From: Vagococcus fluvialis bH819
Lineage (GTDB): Bacteria; Bacillota; Bacilli; Lactobacillales; Vagococcaceae
Reading direction: 5' to 3'
Assembly: GCF_900163795.1 (NCBI RefSeq)
Contig: NZ_FWFD01000007.1
Coordinates: 124,001-188,000 of the forward strand
Length of the DNA stretch: 64,000 nt
The notes beneath the pieces were generated by a model. The model was not told where the DNA came from. It searched no databases and saw nothing but the letters and a program-made list of their open reading frames with translations. How positions within the stretch are numbered: position 1 is the first letter of the stretch; every line of letters begins with the position of its first letter. Positions 7,619 through 15,830 of this stretch are shown piece after piece. A program made the position numbers and the translations under genes.

Positions 7619-8311
7619 ATGACTCTTTTAGAAATCAGTCAAAGATTATTACTAGCCGTTCTGATGTCTGGGGCGATTGGGTTTGATCGTGAATTTAAAA
7701 GTCGTCCAGCGGGCATGCGAACACATATATTAGTTTGTGTTGGTGCTGCGATGATAGCGTTGTTACAAACAGAAATTTATCTAGATGTACTAAATCAAAT
7801 TACAGCCAACCAAGAATTAGCAACGGTTCTTAAAATTGATCAAACACGCTTGATTGCTCAAGTGATTAGTGGAATTGGTTTTTTAGGAGCTGGAACAATA
7901 ATTGTCACCAAACGTTCTATTGCTGGATTGACCACTGCAGCATCTCTTTGGACAGTTGCTTGTTTAGGTTTAACCATAGGAATGGGGCATTATAAATTAA
8001 GTTTGATTGGTTTTATTGTTATTCAGTTAACGCTCTCTTTACTAAATAAAGTGATTGTCGTGCCATCGGTTAAAAATCTGGAAGTGAGATATAGCCATCG
8101 AGCAGAAACTAAAGAATTTATTTCAAACCACTTTAATGAGAATAACGTTACTGTAAAGGGGACAAATGTTTACGTTGAAATAGAAAATAATCGAAGAATC
8201 TACACGACGACTTATACAATAGAAATGCCTAAAAATTATAATGTCTATGAATTAATTGAAGATTTATCGACCCATGAGAATATGTTGAAAATACGATTGG
8301 TGGATTTGTAG
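7619..8311 (+). CDS. MgtC/SapB family membrane protein
   Basis: The N-terminal half (about 1-145) is the hydrophobic MgtC domain, with the hallmark sequence IGFDREFKSRPAGMRTHILVC and GIGFLGAGTII. The C-terminal third is a soluble ACT-like domain (VRYSHRAETKEFISNHF...). The 230-residue length is normal. In pathogens MgtC proteins modulate the F-type ATPase and growth in low magnesium; in Firmicutes the role is not settled. The start is ATG after a modest GGATG site. The ROK kinase gene follows after 23 bp and may share the transcript. Confidence 0.88.
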   Translation: MTLLEISQRLLLAVLMSGAIGFDREFKSRPAGMRTHILVCVGAAMIALLQTEIYLDVLNQITANQELATVLKIDQTRLIAQVISGIGFLGAGTIIVTKRSIAGLTTAASLWTVACLGLTIGMGHYKLSLIGFIVIQLTLSLLNKVIVVPSVKNLEVRYSHRAETKEFISNHFNENNVTVKGTNVYVEIENNRRIYTTTYTIEMPKNYNVYELIEDLSTHENMLKIRLVDL

Positions 8312-8334
8312 TAAAGTTGATTAGGAGGTTGTTT

Positions 8335-9192
8335 ATGAAATTAGTTATAGATATTGGTGGTACAAGTATTAAGTATGCACTGTGTGAACATGGAAAACTA
8401 TCGGAGATAAAACAGGTTAACTCACCTCAAAAATGGGAAGCGATGATAGTTGTGTTTAAAGAAATATTAGCAGAATATAAGGAAGAATTTTCAGAAGTTA
8501 TTTCCGTTAATATCAGTGTTCCAGGCGTTCCAAACAAAGAAACAGGTCGAATTGATGGAGCAAGTTCTCTTCATTATCTACACGAAGTGGCATTTCTATC
8601 AGAGTTATCAACTATATTTAAGCGCCCTATTTATTTTGAAAATGATGCTAATTGCGCTAGTTTAGCTGAGTTGCACTTTGGAGCAGGTCAAGGGTGTCAA
8701 GATATGCTCTTTTTAATAATTGGAACTGGTATTGGTGGGACGGTGATTTATGATCGAACCATTCAAAAAGGGCGGCATCATTTTGCCGGAGAATTTGGTA
8801 TGATGTTAGTAGATGGGCGACGTGAATGGGCAGAACTTGGATCGACGGTTCATATGGCTAGGAAAGTTTCAAAAGAACTAGGGTATAAAGTTGATGGTAA
8901 AGAAGCTTTTGAATTGGCTAAAAAGGGAAATCAGATAGCCCAAAAACAGGTAGAGGAGCTTTATTTTTACTTGGCATTAGGTATTTATAATTTACAATAC
9001 ATTTTAGATCCGGAAGTCATTATTATTGGTGGTGGTATTTCAGCTCAACCTGAGTTAGTGAGTGAAATAGAGCAACAATTACAAAAAATCATGACATTCG
9101 GACAGCGTTCGCCTTTATTTCCAAAAGTAGAGGTTTGTAAATTTGGTAATGATGCCAATTTAATTGGTGCTTCTATGATAGAAAAACATTAG
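8335..9192 (+). CDS. ROK-family sugar kinase
   Basis: Cytoplasmic ATP-dependent sugar kinase of 285 residues. It has the phosphate-1 motif DIGGTSIKYALC at the N-terminus, the catalytic-Asp motif ENDANCASLAELHFGAG, and the second phosphate motif IIGTGIGGTVIYD. His and Glu of the ROK signature are seen in HHFAGEFGMM. The Cys zinc triad found in glucokinase-like ROK proteins is absent. The start ATG at 8335 has AGGAGG 6 bp upstream; the upstream in-frame start at 8317 lacks a site. The substrate is not predictable; neighbours MgtC and RidA give no hint. Confidence 0.87.
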   Translation: MKLVIDIGGTSIKYALCEHGKLSEIKQVNSPQKWEAMIVVFKEILAEYKEEFSEVISVNISVPGVPNKETGRIDGASSLHYLHEVAFLSELSTIFKRPIYFENDANCASLAELHFGAGQGCQDMLFLIIGTGIGGTVIYDRTIQKGRHHFAGEFGMMLVDGRREWAELGSTVHMARKVSKELGYKVDGKEAFELAKKGNQIAQKQVEELYFYLALGIYNLQYILDPEVIIIGGGISAQPELVSEIEQQLQKIMTFGQRSPLFPKVEVCKFGNDANLIGASMIEKH

Positions 9193-9207
9193 TAGAGGAG
9201 GAATAGT

Positions 9208-9591
9208 ATGAGTCGAAAAACATATACAGGTGAAGGTGTTTCAGTTTCAGGACCTTATTCTCATGCTGCAGATGCAGGAAGTACCATCTTTTTTTCAGGC
9301 CAAGTGGCAAAAAATGCACCAGATTATAAAGAAGTAACGGGAAGTATAGAGGAGCAAACAAAACAGTGTTTTAAAAATTTAGAGAAAGTCCTAAATACAG
9401 CCAATGCAACGTTTTCTGATGTAGTCAAAGTAAATGTGTATCTAACAACGATGAAAAATTTTCAAGGAATGAATGCTGTTTATGAAACAGTTTTTAGTGA
9501 ACCATACCCAGCCAGAACATGTGTCGCAGTTAAAGAACTACCATTAGAAGCGGATATTGAAATTGAATTGGTTGTTTATAAAGAGTGGTGA
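9208..9591 (+). CDS. ridA: RidA family enamine/imine deaminase
   Basis: Trimeric cytoplasmic protein that hydrolyses reactive 2-aminoacrylate and other enamines from PLP enzymes. The 127 residues carry the family pattern SGPYSHAADAG, FFSGQVAKN and the conserved Arg in EPYPARTCVAVKELP, with an acidic C-terminus. The start is ATG after GAGGAGG. The last codons (GAG TGG TGA) fall inside a copy of the dispersed repeat, so the C-terminal Glu-Trp and stop are supplied by the repeat sequence. Confidence 0.9.
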   Translation: MSRKTYTGEGVSVSGPYSHAADAGSTIFFSGQVAKNAPDYKEVTGSIEEQTKQCFKNLEKVLNTANATFSDVVKVNVYLTTMKNFQGMNAVYETVFSEPYPARTCVAVKELPLEADIEIELVVYKEW

Positions 9592-9618
9592 AAATCGCGT
9601 TTGGCTCCAAACAACTGG
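9583..9618 (+). repeat. Dispersed intergenic repeat, copy B (partial)
   Basis: GAGTGGTGAAAATCGCG plus TTTGGCTCC and CAACTGGAA match the first third of copies D and F. It overlaps the ridA stop codon and runs in the same direction as ridA. Confidence 0.65.
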
Positions 9619-9622
9619 AACT

Positions 9623-9667
9623 AAAAAAAGAGCAACTGACTCCAAAATTGTCAGTTGCTCTTTTTTT
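9623..9667. terminator. Bidirectional terminator between ridA and the oxidoreductase gene
   Basis: AAAGAGCAACTGAC pairs with GTCAGTTGCTCTTT around a 9-nt loop, with A and T runs on the two sides. It serves the convergent genes on both strands. Confidence 0.9.
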
Positions 9668-10853
9668 ACATTTTCTTCTCAATACCTTCCATTGGAGCTA
9701 GTTGATTTTGATAATTAGCATACTCATCAGGATCAGTTGTAAAATGCATCACTGAACGGAAAGCTACCTTTAAATACTCTTGTGTCACTTTTGGAATTCG
9801 TAATTCGTCTAAATCAAGTGGACTAATTTGCGTTCTAATACTAGCTTCATCTTGCGTCATTACCTTTTGTACCCACTTAGGTTCACGAAGGAATTCACGA
9901 CCAATCGCCACTAAATCAGCACCGAGTTCTAAAACTTCATCCGCTTGCTCTGGATGTTCCACAGAACCAATTCCGATTAAGGGAATATCACCATTGATTG
10001 TTTTAGTAAAATGTTTAATGATTGGTGTTTTATCATCAGAATTATTAATCGAAGTTCGTTTGTAATCACCCATCGATAAGTGTAAATAATCAATTTTATC
10101 TTTTATTTTTTCAGAAAAATAAAGAGTATCTTCTAGTCTTATACCTGGTGTTTCAACTTCTTCTGGGGAAACACGGTAGCCAAGTAAGAATGGTTTTGTG
10201 GCATAAGTATCAATTGCTTTTTGAACTCCTTCAATCACTCTTAAAGCAAACGTCATGCGTTGATCACGAGAGCCACCCCACTCATCATTGCGACGGTTAG
10301 AATGTTCTGAGTAGAATTGTTGAAGTAAATAAGTATTGGCGCCGTGTAGCTCAATTCCGTCAAATCCAGCGATAATGGCTCTTCTTGTTGCTTCGCTAAA
10401 ATCAGAAATAATTTGTTCGATCTCTTCATGGGTTAATTCACGAGGTGTTTCTGAATTTGTAGGAAACTCAGCAGCAATTGCACTAGCACTTACTGTTTTT
10501 TCACCTCGTAAAATTTTAGAAGTTGATTTACGTCCAGCATGGAAAATTTGCAGAACAGCTTTACTTCCATTTTTCTTCAAAACGGAGGCTAACTGTGTTA
10601 AACCATCAATCATGTTATCATGAGCCACAGATAATTCTCCTTCAAATCCCTTACCACTATCACTTACATTAGCTACAGCGGTAATAATCATACCAGGTCC
10701 ACCAGATCTTGCTTCATAGTAATCTAGCTCATCTTGGGTTAACATGCCATTATGGAAACTCGCCATAGTGGTCATAGGAGCCATTGCAATTTTATTTTTT
10801 AGCATCATCCCATTGTTGAAAGTGTAAGAATTAAGAAATTGATAATTTGTCAT
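9666..10853 (-). CDS. NADH-dependent flavin oxidoreductase (old yellow enzyme family)
   Basis: FMN-containing TIM-barrel reductase of 395 residues. Visible family marks are the N-terminal KNKIAMAPMTT, the FMN/substrate pair in IFHAGRKS, and FDGIELHGANTYLLQQFYSEHSNRRNDEWGGS. The C-terminal phosphate-binding region is IGIGSVEHPEQADEVLELGADLVAIGREFLREP. The sequence fits the 2,4-dienoyl-CoA-reductase-like/YqjM group without the extra FeS/FAD half. Divergently transcribed from an HxlR regulator, which is probably its electrophile- or redox-responsive controller. Confidence 0.9.
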   Translation of the reverse strand: MTNYQFLNSYTFNNGMMLKNKIAMAPMTTMASFHNGMLTQDELDYYEARSGGPGMIITAVANVSDSGKGFEGELSVAHDNMIDGLTQLASVLKKNGSKAVLQIFHAGRKSTSKILRGEKTVSASAIAAEFPTNSETPRELTHEEIEQIISDFSEATRRAIIAGFDGIELHGANTYLLQQFYSEHSNRRNDEWGGSRDQRMTFALRVIEGVQKAIDTYATKPFLLGYRVSPEEVETPGIRLEDTLYFSEKIKDKIDYLHLSMGDYKRTSINNSDDKTPIIKHFTKTINGDIPLIGIGSVEHPEQADEVLELGADLVAIGREFLREPKWVQKVMTQDEASIRTQISPLDLDELRIPKVTQEYLKVAFRSVMHFTTDPDEYANYQNQLAPMEGIEKKM

Positions 10854-10963
10854 ATTGTTTTCTCCTTTGTTAAGTTCTTAAAAGATTGTCAGTATTTCTT
10901 TATGTATGTTAGTATAATCCCATTAAGATAAAAAAATAAGTACGCACAAAAGAGTGCTATAAT

Positions 10964-10975
10964 TACTAAAAAGTA
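10964..10975. promoter_or_regulatory. Candidate HxlR operator in the divergent promoter region
   Basis: A short inverted repeat TACT-aaaa-AGTA lies 25 bp before the hxlR-like start, with related TAAGTAC sequence near 10939. The arms are only 4 bp, so this is a weak candidate. Confidence 0.3.
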
Positions 10976-10999
10976 CCTAATGAGTCAGGACGGTAAAAA

Positions 11000-11386
11000 A
11001 TGGCAAAAAAAATTTATCAATTAGGAATAGAAGCAACCTTAGATGTGATTGGTGGCAAATGGAAGCCAGTTATTTTATGTCATTTAGGGCATGATAGATT
11101 GCGATCAGGTGAGTTAAAAAAACGAATCCCTGGTGTGACTCAAAAAATGTTAACTCAGCAACTAAGAGAATTAGAGGAAGATGGGATTGTAGCAAGAGAA
11201 GTTTTTAATCAAGTGCCACCTAAAGTGATCTATTCTCTAACAGATGAAGGTAGAAGCTTACGAGATATTTTAGTCGCTATGTCTGTTTGGGGCGAAGAAA
11301 AAGTTGCTAAAGCCAGAGAAAACGGGGAAGATATCCAAATAATACATAATAATCATAGTGGTTATTTAGAAATGGAGAATCAGTAA
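11000..11386 (+). CDS. HxlR-family transcriptional regulator
   Basis: Winged-helix dimer of 128 residues with the family core LDVIGGKWKPVILCHLGHDRLRSGELKKRIPGVTQKMLTQQLRELEEDG. One Cys (ILCHL) sits at the place used as a redox or electrophile sensor in relatives such as YodB/HypR. That role is inference. It faces the flavin oxidoreductase gene across 146 bp, the usual arrangement for an HxlR regulator and its target. The following DUF454 gene starts immediately after the stop and is co-transcribed. Confidence 0.88.
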   Translation: MAKKIYQLGIEATLDVIGGKWKPVILCHLGHDRLRSGELKKRIPGVTQKMLTQQLRELEEDGIVAREVFNQVPPKVIYSLTDEGRSLRDILVAMSVWGEEKVAKARENGEDIQIIHNNHSGYLEMENQ

Positions 11387-11773
11387 ATGAAGAAAATTAT
11401 ATTTTTTATTTTAGGTTGTTTAACTTTTGTTTTAGGAACAATTGGTTTATTTTTACCAGTCCTACCGACAGTTCCATTTTATTTAGCAACATCTTTTTTG
11501 TGGGTTAATAGTTCTCAAAAATGGCATGACTACTTTACGCAGACAACTTGGTATAAAACCCATATGCAAGGCATTATTGAAAATAGAGAAATGAGTTCAA
11601 GCCAACTTAGAAAAATATTAGGAATCGTCTTTGTAACGCTTGGTATTCCGTTTTTATTAGTTGATTCACTGATTATGAGAATTGTTTTGGCGACTGTGTT
11701 TATTGCTCATTGTATCTTTTTACCCATGTATTTTAAGAAGAAAGAAAAAGTGGTGGAGGAAAATAATTTTTAA
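11387..11773 (+). CDS. DUF454 (YbaN-like) inner membrane protein
   Basis: Small membrane protein of 128 residues with the family signature GxIGLFLPVLPTVPFYLATSFLW and two further hydrophobic segments near 75-110. Function is unknown. Its ATG directly follows the hxlR-like stop codon, so the pair is translationally coupled. Confidence 0.83.
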   Translation: MKKIIFFILGCLTFVLGTIGLFLPVLPTVPFYLATSFLWVNSSQKWHDYFTQTTWYKTHMQGIIENREMSSSQLRKILGIVFVTLGIPFLLVDSLIMRIVLATVFIAHCIFLPMYFKKKEKVVEENNF

Positions 11774-11826
11774 TAAAACGACTCAGTCTATGGTTATTTA
11801 ATTAACAAGCTCTCTTCTAAATAATC

Positions 11827-11856
11827 GAGGCTGACCCAAATGTCAGTCTCATTTTT
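11827..11856 (+). terminator. Terminator after the hxlR-DUF454 operon
   Basis: GAGGCTGAC pairs with GTCAGTCTC (one G-U) and is followed by ATTTTT. The same hairpin sequence recurs beside repeat copy G at 49431. Confidence 0.75.
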
Positions 11857-11859
11857 ATT

Positions 11860-11998
11860 TATATGAATAATTTTTAATAGTCAGGGGATAAAAAGTCTGC
11901 TCTCACGACAACTTCACCAAAAATGATCAATCAAAAAGACCGGATGTTCATTTTTGCCTCCAGTTGCTCAGAGCAAAACAACTTTTGCCCACCCTCAT
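11860..11998 (-). repeat. Dispersed intergenic repeat, copy C
   Basis: Read on the minus strand it begins GAGGGTGGGCAAAAGTTG six bases after the GNAT stop codon, carries GCTCTGAGCAACTGGAGGC, and ends TTATCCCCTGACTATTAAAA. Nearly the same as copy G with reversed orientation. Confidence 0.8.
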
Positions 11999-12003
11999 TT
12001 TTA

Positions 12004-12411
12004 TTACCTTTCAATCACCGTAAACATCCCCGTCATATTGGGAGAATAATCTTTAAAAGTATACTTCTTATAAAATGATTCGTTTCCTTCTGATGCAAAC
12101 AAACCGACAAAAGCTTTATCGGGTGCGTTTTCTTTTAAATAATCCATAAGTTCTCTCATAATCAAATGCCCAATGCCTTGTTTTTGATAGTCAGGATGAA
12201 CCACAATATCTTGGATATAAAAATAAATGGCGCCATCTCCAATAATGCGCCCCATCCCAATTATTTTTTCATTTTCTTTAATGGTTATCCCAAAAATCGA
12301 GTGTTTAAGTGATAATTCAGCCGCTTCAAAATTCATAACCTCAGCCCAACCAACAGCAGAACATAGTGTTTGATAGCCAGATAAACTGGGGATTTCTTTT
12401 ATTATTTCCAT
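12004..12411 (-). CDS. GNAT-family N-acetyltransferase
   Basis: Single-domain acetyltransferase of 135 residues. The acetyl-CoA pyrophosphate loop is seen as VHPDYQKQGIGHLIMREL (Q/R-x-x-G-x-G/A form), followed by a C-terminal motif FYKKYTFKDYSPNMTGMF. The substrate is unknown. I took the ATG at 12411 because GAAAGG lies 9-10 bp before it; an in-frame TTG three codons upstream is less well placed. It lies 15 bp after the Crp/Fnr-type gene on the same strand, so the two probably form an operon. Confidence 0.85.
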   Translation of the reverse strand: MEIIKEIPSLSGYQTLCSAVGWAEVMNFEAAELSLKHSIFGITIKENEKIIGMGRIIGDGAIYFYIQDIVVHPDYQKQGIGHLIMRELMDYLKENAPDKAFVGLFASEGNESFYKKYTFKDYSPNMTGMFTVIER

Positions 12412-12434
12412 AGATAACAACCTTTCTAAACTAT

Positions 12435-13130
12435 TTAGTGGTATAACTCAGCTGCTAGTTCTTCTAATTGAGGTAGATCAATCAATTCAAACCCATGTGC
12501 CGCTTTATTAATTACTTTTTTGTCAGCGAGAACTTTTAAAGAACGGTGTAAATGACGGTAACTCGTGCCTAAAAGTTCAGCGAGGGACGTTAAATTTTCA
12601 TTGAAAATAGGATAAATAGATATATCTAAATTAGGTTCTTCCTTTGTTGCAAATAAATAACTAGCTAATCGATTTTCTAAAGGATATAGCAAATTAATCG
12701 AACTGTTTTTAGTCGAACGTTCTAACTCGATACTTAAAGAACGTAAAATAAATTGTAAGAAAACCACATCTTCCAATAAATATCGATGAACAGCGCTTTG
12801 TTTAATTCCAATACAAAAGGAGTCTTCAATCACTTGAATACTAGCTGTTGAAAGACGATGATCCATCATTTCTAGACTTCCAATTAAATTAAAATCATCA
12901 TAAAAACAAATCAGAAGAGATTTACCATTTTTGAGAGTGGTGTAAACTTTTGCTTTTCCATCAACAAAGAAAAAAAGATAGTCATTATTTTCCTCTTCAC
13001 GGCAAATGTGTTCGCCTTTCTTCCAAAAATACAAATTTAAATGAGAACTCACATCTTTAGAGAAATAGTCAGAAAGGTTATATTTTTTCATATAGTGATT
13101 CAATAATTTTGGATGATTTATTTTTTCCAT
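12435..13130 (-). CDS. Crp/Fnr-family transcriptional regulator
   Basis: 231 residues with an N-terminal cyclic-nucleotide-like beta barrel (about 30-120) and a C-terminal HTH (TSLAELLGTSYRHLHRSLKVLADKKVI). It has no Cys cluster, so it is not an FNR-type iron-sulfur sensor, and the Arg-Ser phosphate-binding motif of Crp is not evident. It resembles YeiL-like regulators. Divergently placed to two DUF606-type exporters with a perfect palindrome (13148-13163) between them, it is probably their regulator. The signal is unknown. Confidence 0.87.
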   Translation of the reverse strand: MEKINHPKLLNHYMKKYNLSDYFSKDVSSHLNLYFWKKGEHICREEENNDYLFFFVDGKAKVYTTLKNGKSLLICFYDDFNLIGSLEMMDHRLSTASIQVIEDSFCIGIKQSAVHRYLLEDVVFLQFILRSLSIELERSTKNSSINLLYPLENRLASYLFATKEEPNLDISIYPIFNENLTSLAELLGTSYRHLHRSLKVLADKKVINKAAHGFELIDLPQLEELAAELYH

Positions 13131-13147
13131 GTGAAACTTCCTTTCGA

Positions 13148-13163
13148 TAGGACATTTGTCCTA
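13148..13163. promoter_or_regulatory. Palindromic operator between Crp/Fnr gene and DMT exporters
   Basis: TAGGACA-tt-TGTCCTA is a perfect 7-2-7 inverted repeat lying 18 bp before the crp/fnr-like start and 66 bp before the first exporter gene. It is a likely binding site of the Crp/Fnr-type protein. Confidence 0.7.
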
Positions 13164-13228
13164 ATAGTCAATGTTACCTCCATGCTACAGTAAAAGTAGT
13201 TATTAAGAATCTAGGAGGTTAGTTAAAA

Positions 13229-13648
13229 ATGAAAATAATATCAATTTTTATTGGAGCCTTAATTACGATTATGATTGCTCTAAATGGAATTTTATCCCAA
13301 TATTTAGGGAATTATGTTTCTAGTGTCATCATTCATTTATTAGGTTTGATTGGGATAATTTTTATCTTAATTGTAACAAAAACTAAAGTTAAATACAGAA
13401 ATAATTTGCGTTGGTATTTTTATACAGCAGGAGTTATCGGTGTGTTTACAGTTATCTTTAATAATATTAGTTTTGCAGCACTGGGCGTTTCTCTAACCGT
13501 ATCTTTAGGATTACTTGGTCAGTCCTTATCTTCATTAGTGATTGATCATTTTGGATTATTAGGCATGAACAAAAGTCCCTTTGAACCGAAAAAAATAGTT
13601 GGTTTAATCTGTATCTTACTAGGAATTATTGTAATGAGTATTACGTAA
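13229..13648 (+). CDS. DMT-family transporter half (DUF606/YdcZ type), first of pair
   Basis: A 139-residue membrane protein with five hydrophobic segments, matching the small DUF606/YdcZ group of the drug/metabolite transporter superfamily (LGLIGIIFI, SFAALGVSLTVSLGLLGQSLSSLVIDHFGL). Such proteins occur as adjacent pairs that likely pair up as an antiparallel dimer. The second gene follows 15 bp later. The start has AGGAGG. Substrate unknown. Confidence 0.83.
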   Translation: MKIISIFIGALITIMIALNGILSQYLGNYVSSVIIHLLGLIGIIFILIVTKTKVKYRNNLRWYFYTAGVIGVFTVIFNNISFAALGVSLTVSLGLLGQSLSSLVIDHFGLLGMNKSPFEPKKIVGLICILLGIIVMSIT

Positions 13649-13663
13649 AGGGAGGAAACTAAG

Positions 13664-14116
13664 ATGATTTTTATTTATTTTGTAATCGCTTTTTTAGCAG
13701 GTGTCTCTATTGTTGTCGCAAGAATTATTAATGCCCAATTGGCAGGGAAAATTGGTTTATTTGAGAGCACCTATTTTAATTATTTGACAGGAGTCATTAG
13801 TTCGGTAATTATTCTTTTGATTAGTGGTGAAATATTATTATTTTCTTCTACTCATTTTGAAAAAATACCTATATGGGCTTATATGGGTGGTATTATGAGT
13901 ATTTTAGTAGTTGTTTTATCAAGTTATATTACACCTAAAATTTCTGTTTTTTATCAAACAATCTTTGTATTCGTTGGTCAATTATTTCTAGGGATTTTAA
14001 TTGATTATGTGATGCTTCAAGAATTATCGCTTAATAAGCTAGTTGGCGGAAGTTTAGTATTGAGTGGCTTAATATTTAATTTGTTTGTAGATAAAAAAAG
14101 TATTATTAACAGTTAA
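13664..14116 (+). CDS. DMT-family transporter half (DUF606/YdcZ type), second of pair
   Basis: A 150-residue homologue of the preceding gene, with N-terminal VARIINAQLAGKIG and the family segment YQTIFVFVGQLFLGILIDYVML. Five hydrophobic helices. GGGAGG precedes its ATG. The two genes form an operon opposite the Crp/Fnr regulator. Confidence 0.83.
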   Translation: MIFIYFVIAFLAGVSIVVARIINAQLAGKIGLFESTYFNYLTGVISSVIILLISGEILLFSSTHFEKIPIWAYMGGIMSILVVVLSSYITPKISVFYQTIFVFVGQLFLGILIDYVMLQELSLNKLVGGSLVLSGLIFNLFVDKKSIINS

Positions 14117-14180
14117 AACTTTAAAAATGAGGTTTTTTCTTGTATTATTATGAAGAGAAAAATAGCTTATAAGAAAAGAA

Positions 14181-15830
14181 ATGAGTGAACTGATGCCTCT
14201 ACAGACAAAAAAAGAACAACGTTTTTCATTAAGAGTGATTATTATTTTTATCGTTACTTTTTCCACCTTAATTTCATTAATTGCCTCTGGATTATTGATA
14301 AAAAATTATGTGATTAAGCAAGAATTGAAGCGAACGAAAGATAAAATCAGTTCAGTGGCTAGAATAACTGCCAGTCAAGGGGAAGTTATTGAGTCATTGG
14401 AACATAAAACAGCAGAAATTAACATCCAAGAGATTTCACTAGCTATTGCAAAAGCTGCGAATGTTGATTTTGTAGTAGTACTAGATAAAGAGCTAATTCG
14501 TCTATCTCATCCGGATGCTGATGTCATTGGACAACCGTTTTCTAATATTCCGGATGCAAAGAGAGCGCTTGAAGGTGAGAGTCATTTTTCAACAGAAGAT
14601 GGTGTTTTAGGAAAAGGAACCCGTTTTTTTGAACCAATAAAAAATAAATCAGGTGAAATTATTGGTGTCGTGTGCATAGGTTTGATTTCAAAAACGATTG
14701 ATACAGATATTTCAGACGCACAAAGTAAATTAATTTATGGACTATTACTTGGTTTAGGCGTTGGAGTTATCGGTGCAACTTATGGGGCGTATCGAATTAA
14801 GAAAATTTTATTTAACCTAGAACCTTATGAAATTGCTAATTTACTTTATGATAAAGAAGTGGTTGAAAATGAGATTACAGAATGTATCTTGGCAATTAAT
14901 CTAGAGAGAGAGGTTATCTTGTTGAATAAAGAAGCTTCTTTATTATTAAAAAAAATAGATAGTAGTTTTGAGATCGAATTAAATAAAAAAATACCAGACG
15001 AAATTTTTGAAACCTTGTTTAACGCAACATTTGAAAAAAGAGAAAAAAGCAAAGATCAGACAATTACGCTAGGAGATATCGAAATTATAGCCAATATGTC
15101 ACCCATTTTTTCTAATGAAATTTTTTCAGGTGGTGTGGTAACTTTTAGAAATCAATCGGAGTTAACTCATCTAGTCCAGCAATTAAGTGGAACGGAACAA
15201 TATATAGATTCTCTTAGAGCACAAACCCATGAATTTATGAATAAAATGCAAGTGATTATGGGGATGATTGAGTTAAAACAATATGACCAAGTAACGAGCT
15301 ATATGCAAGATCTACATAAAAATTATCAAAGTGATGTTGGTTATATTACGGATAAAATTAAATCACCAGCAATTGCAGGCTATTTACTAGGAAAAGTTAA
15401 TGAAGCCGAAGAGAAAAATATTAACTTTACTATTATGCCAGAATCATATTTACCAGAACTTAAAACAGATACAGATATTCATGACTTACTACAAATATTG
15501 GGGAATATTTTAACGAATGCTTTTGATGCTGTAACATTAAAAAATGATAAACAAGTCTTTCTTTTAATAAAGCATGAGGAAGAGGGACAAATTATTATGT
15601 TAGATGTCATGGATAGTGGGACGGGGATTTCTGAGGAGATTAAACATCAAATCTATGATAACCGTTTTTCAACTAAAACTCATGACCGAGGTTACGGTCT
15701 GTATCTGGTTAAAAAAATAGTGGTAGCTAGAAAAGGGATAATCGAATTTTCAGCAGTAGAAGATGGTGGTACTCATTTTTATGTTGAATTTCCGATGATA
15801 GGGGAAGAAAATGACCATACTAATTATTGA
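14181..15830 (+). CDS. CitA/DcuS-type sensor histidine kinase
   Basis: Membrane sensor of 549 residues for a di- or tricarboxylate. Order of parts: TM1 (about 18-38), an extracytoplasmic sCache/PAS domain (VVVLDKELIRLSHPDADVIGQPFS), TM2 (about 186-205), a cytoplasmic PAS region (about 230-330), and an HPK7-type H-box RAQTHEFMNKMQVIMGM with His near 351. The ATPase then follows with N-box LGNILTNAFDA and G-box MDSGTGISEEI. The ribosome site is weak. The response regulator gene overlaps its 3' end by 20 bp. Nearby genes for a 2-hydroxyacid dehydrogenase and an AEC permease suggest malate- or citrate-type control. Confidence 0.9.
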   Translation: MSELMPLQTKKEQRFSLRVIIIFIVTFSTLISLIASGLLIKNYVIKQELKRTKDKISSVARITASQGEVIESLEHKTAEINIQEISLAIAKAANVDFVVVLDKELIRLSHPDADVIGQPFSNIPDAKRALEGESHFSTEDGVLGKGTRFFEPIKNKSGEIIGVVCIGLISKTIDTDISDAQSKLIYGLLLGLGVGVIGATYGAYRIKKILFNLEPYEIANLLYDKEVVENEITECILAINLEREVILLNKEASLLLKKIDSSFEIELNKKIPDEIFETLFNATFEKREKSKDQTITLGDIEIIANMSPIFSNEIFSGGVVTFRNQSELTHLVQQLSGTEQYIDSLRAQTHEFMNKMQVIMGMIELKQYDQVTSYMQDLHKNYQSDVGYITDKIKSPAIAGYLLGKVNEAEEKNINFTIMPESYLPELKTDTDIHDLLQILGNILTNAFDAVTLKNDKQVFLLIKHEEEGQIIMLDVMDSGTGISEEIKHQIYDNRFSTKTHDRGYGLYLVKKIVVARKGIIEFSAVEDGGTHFYVEFPMIGEENDHTNY

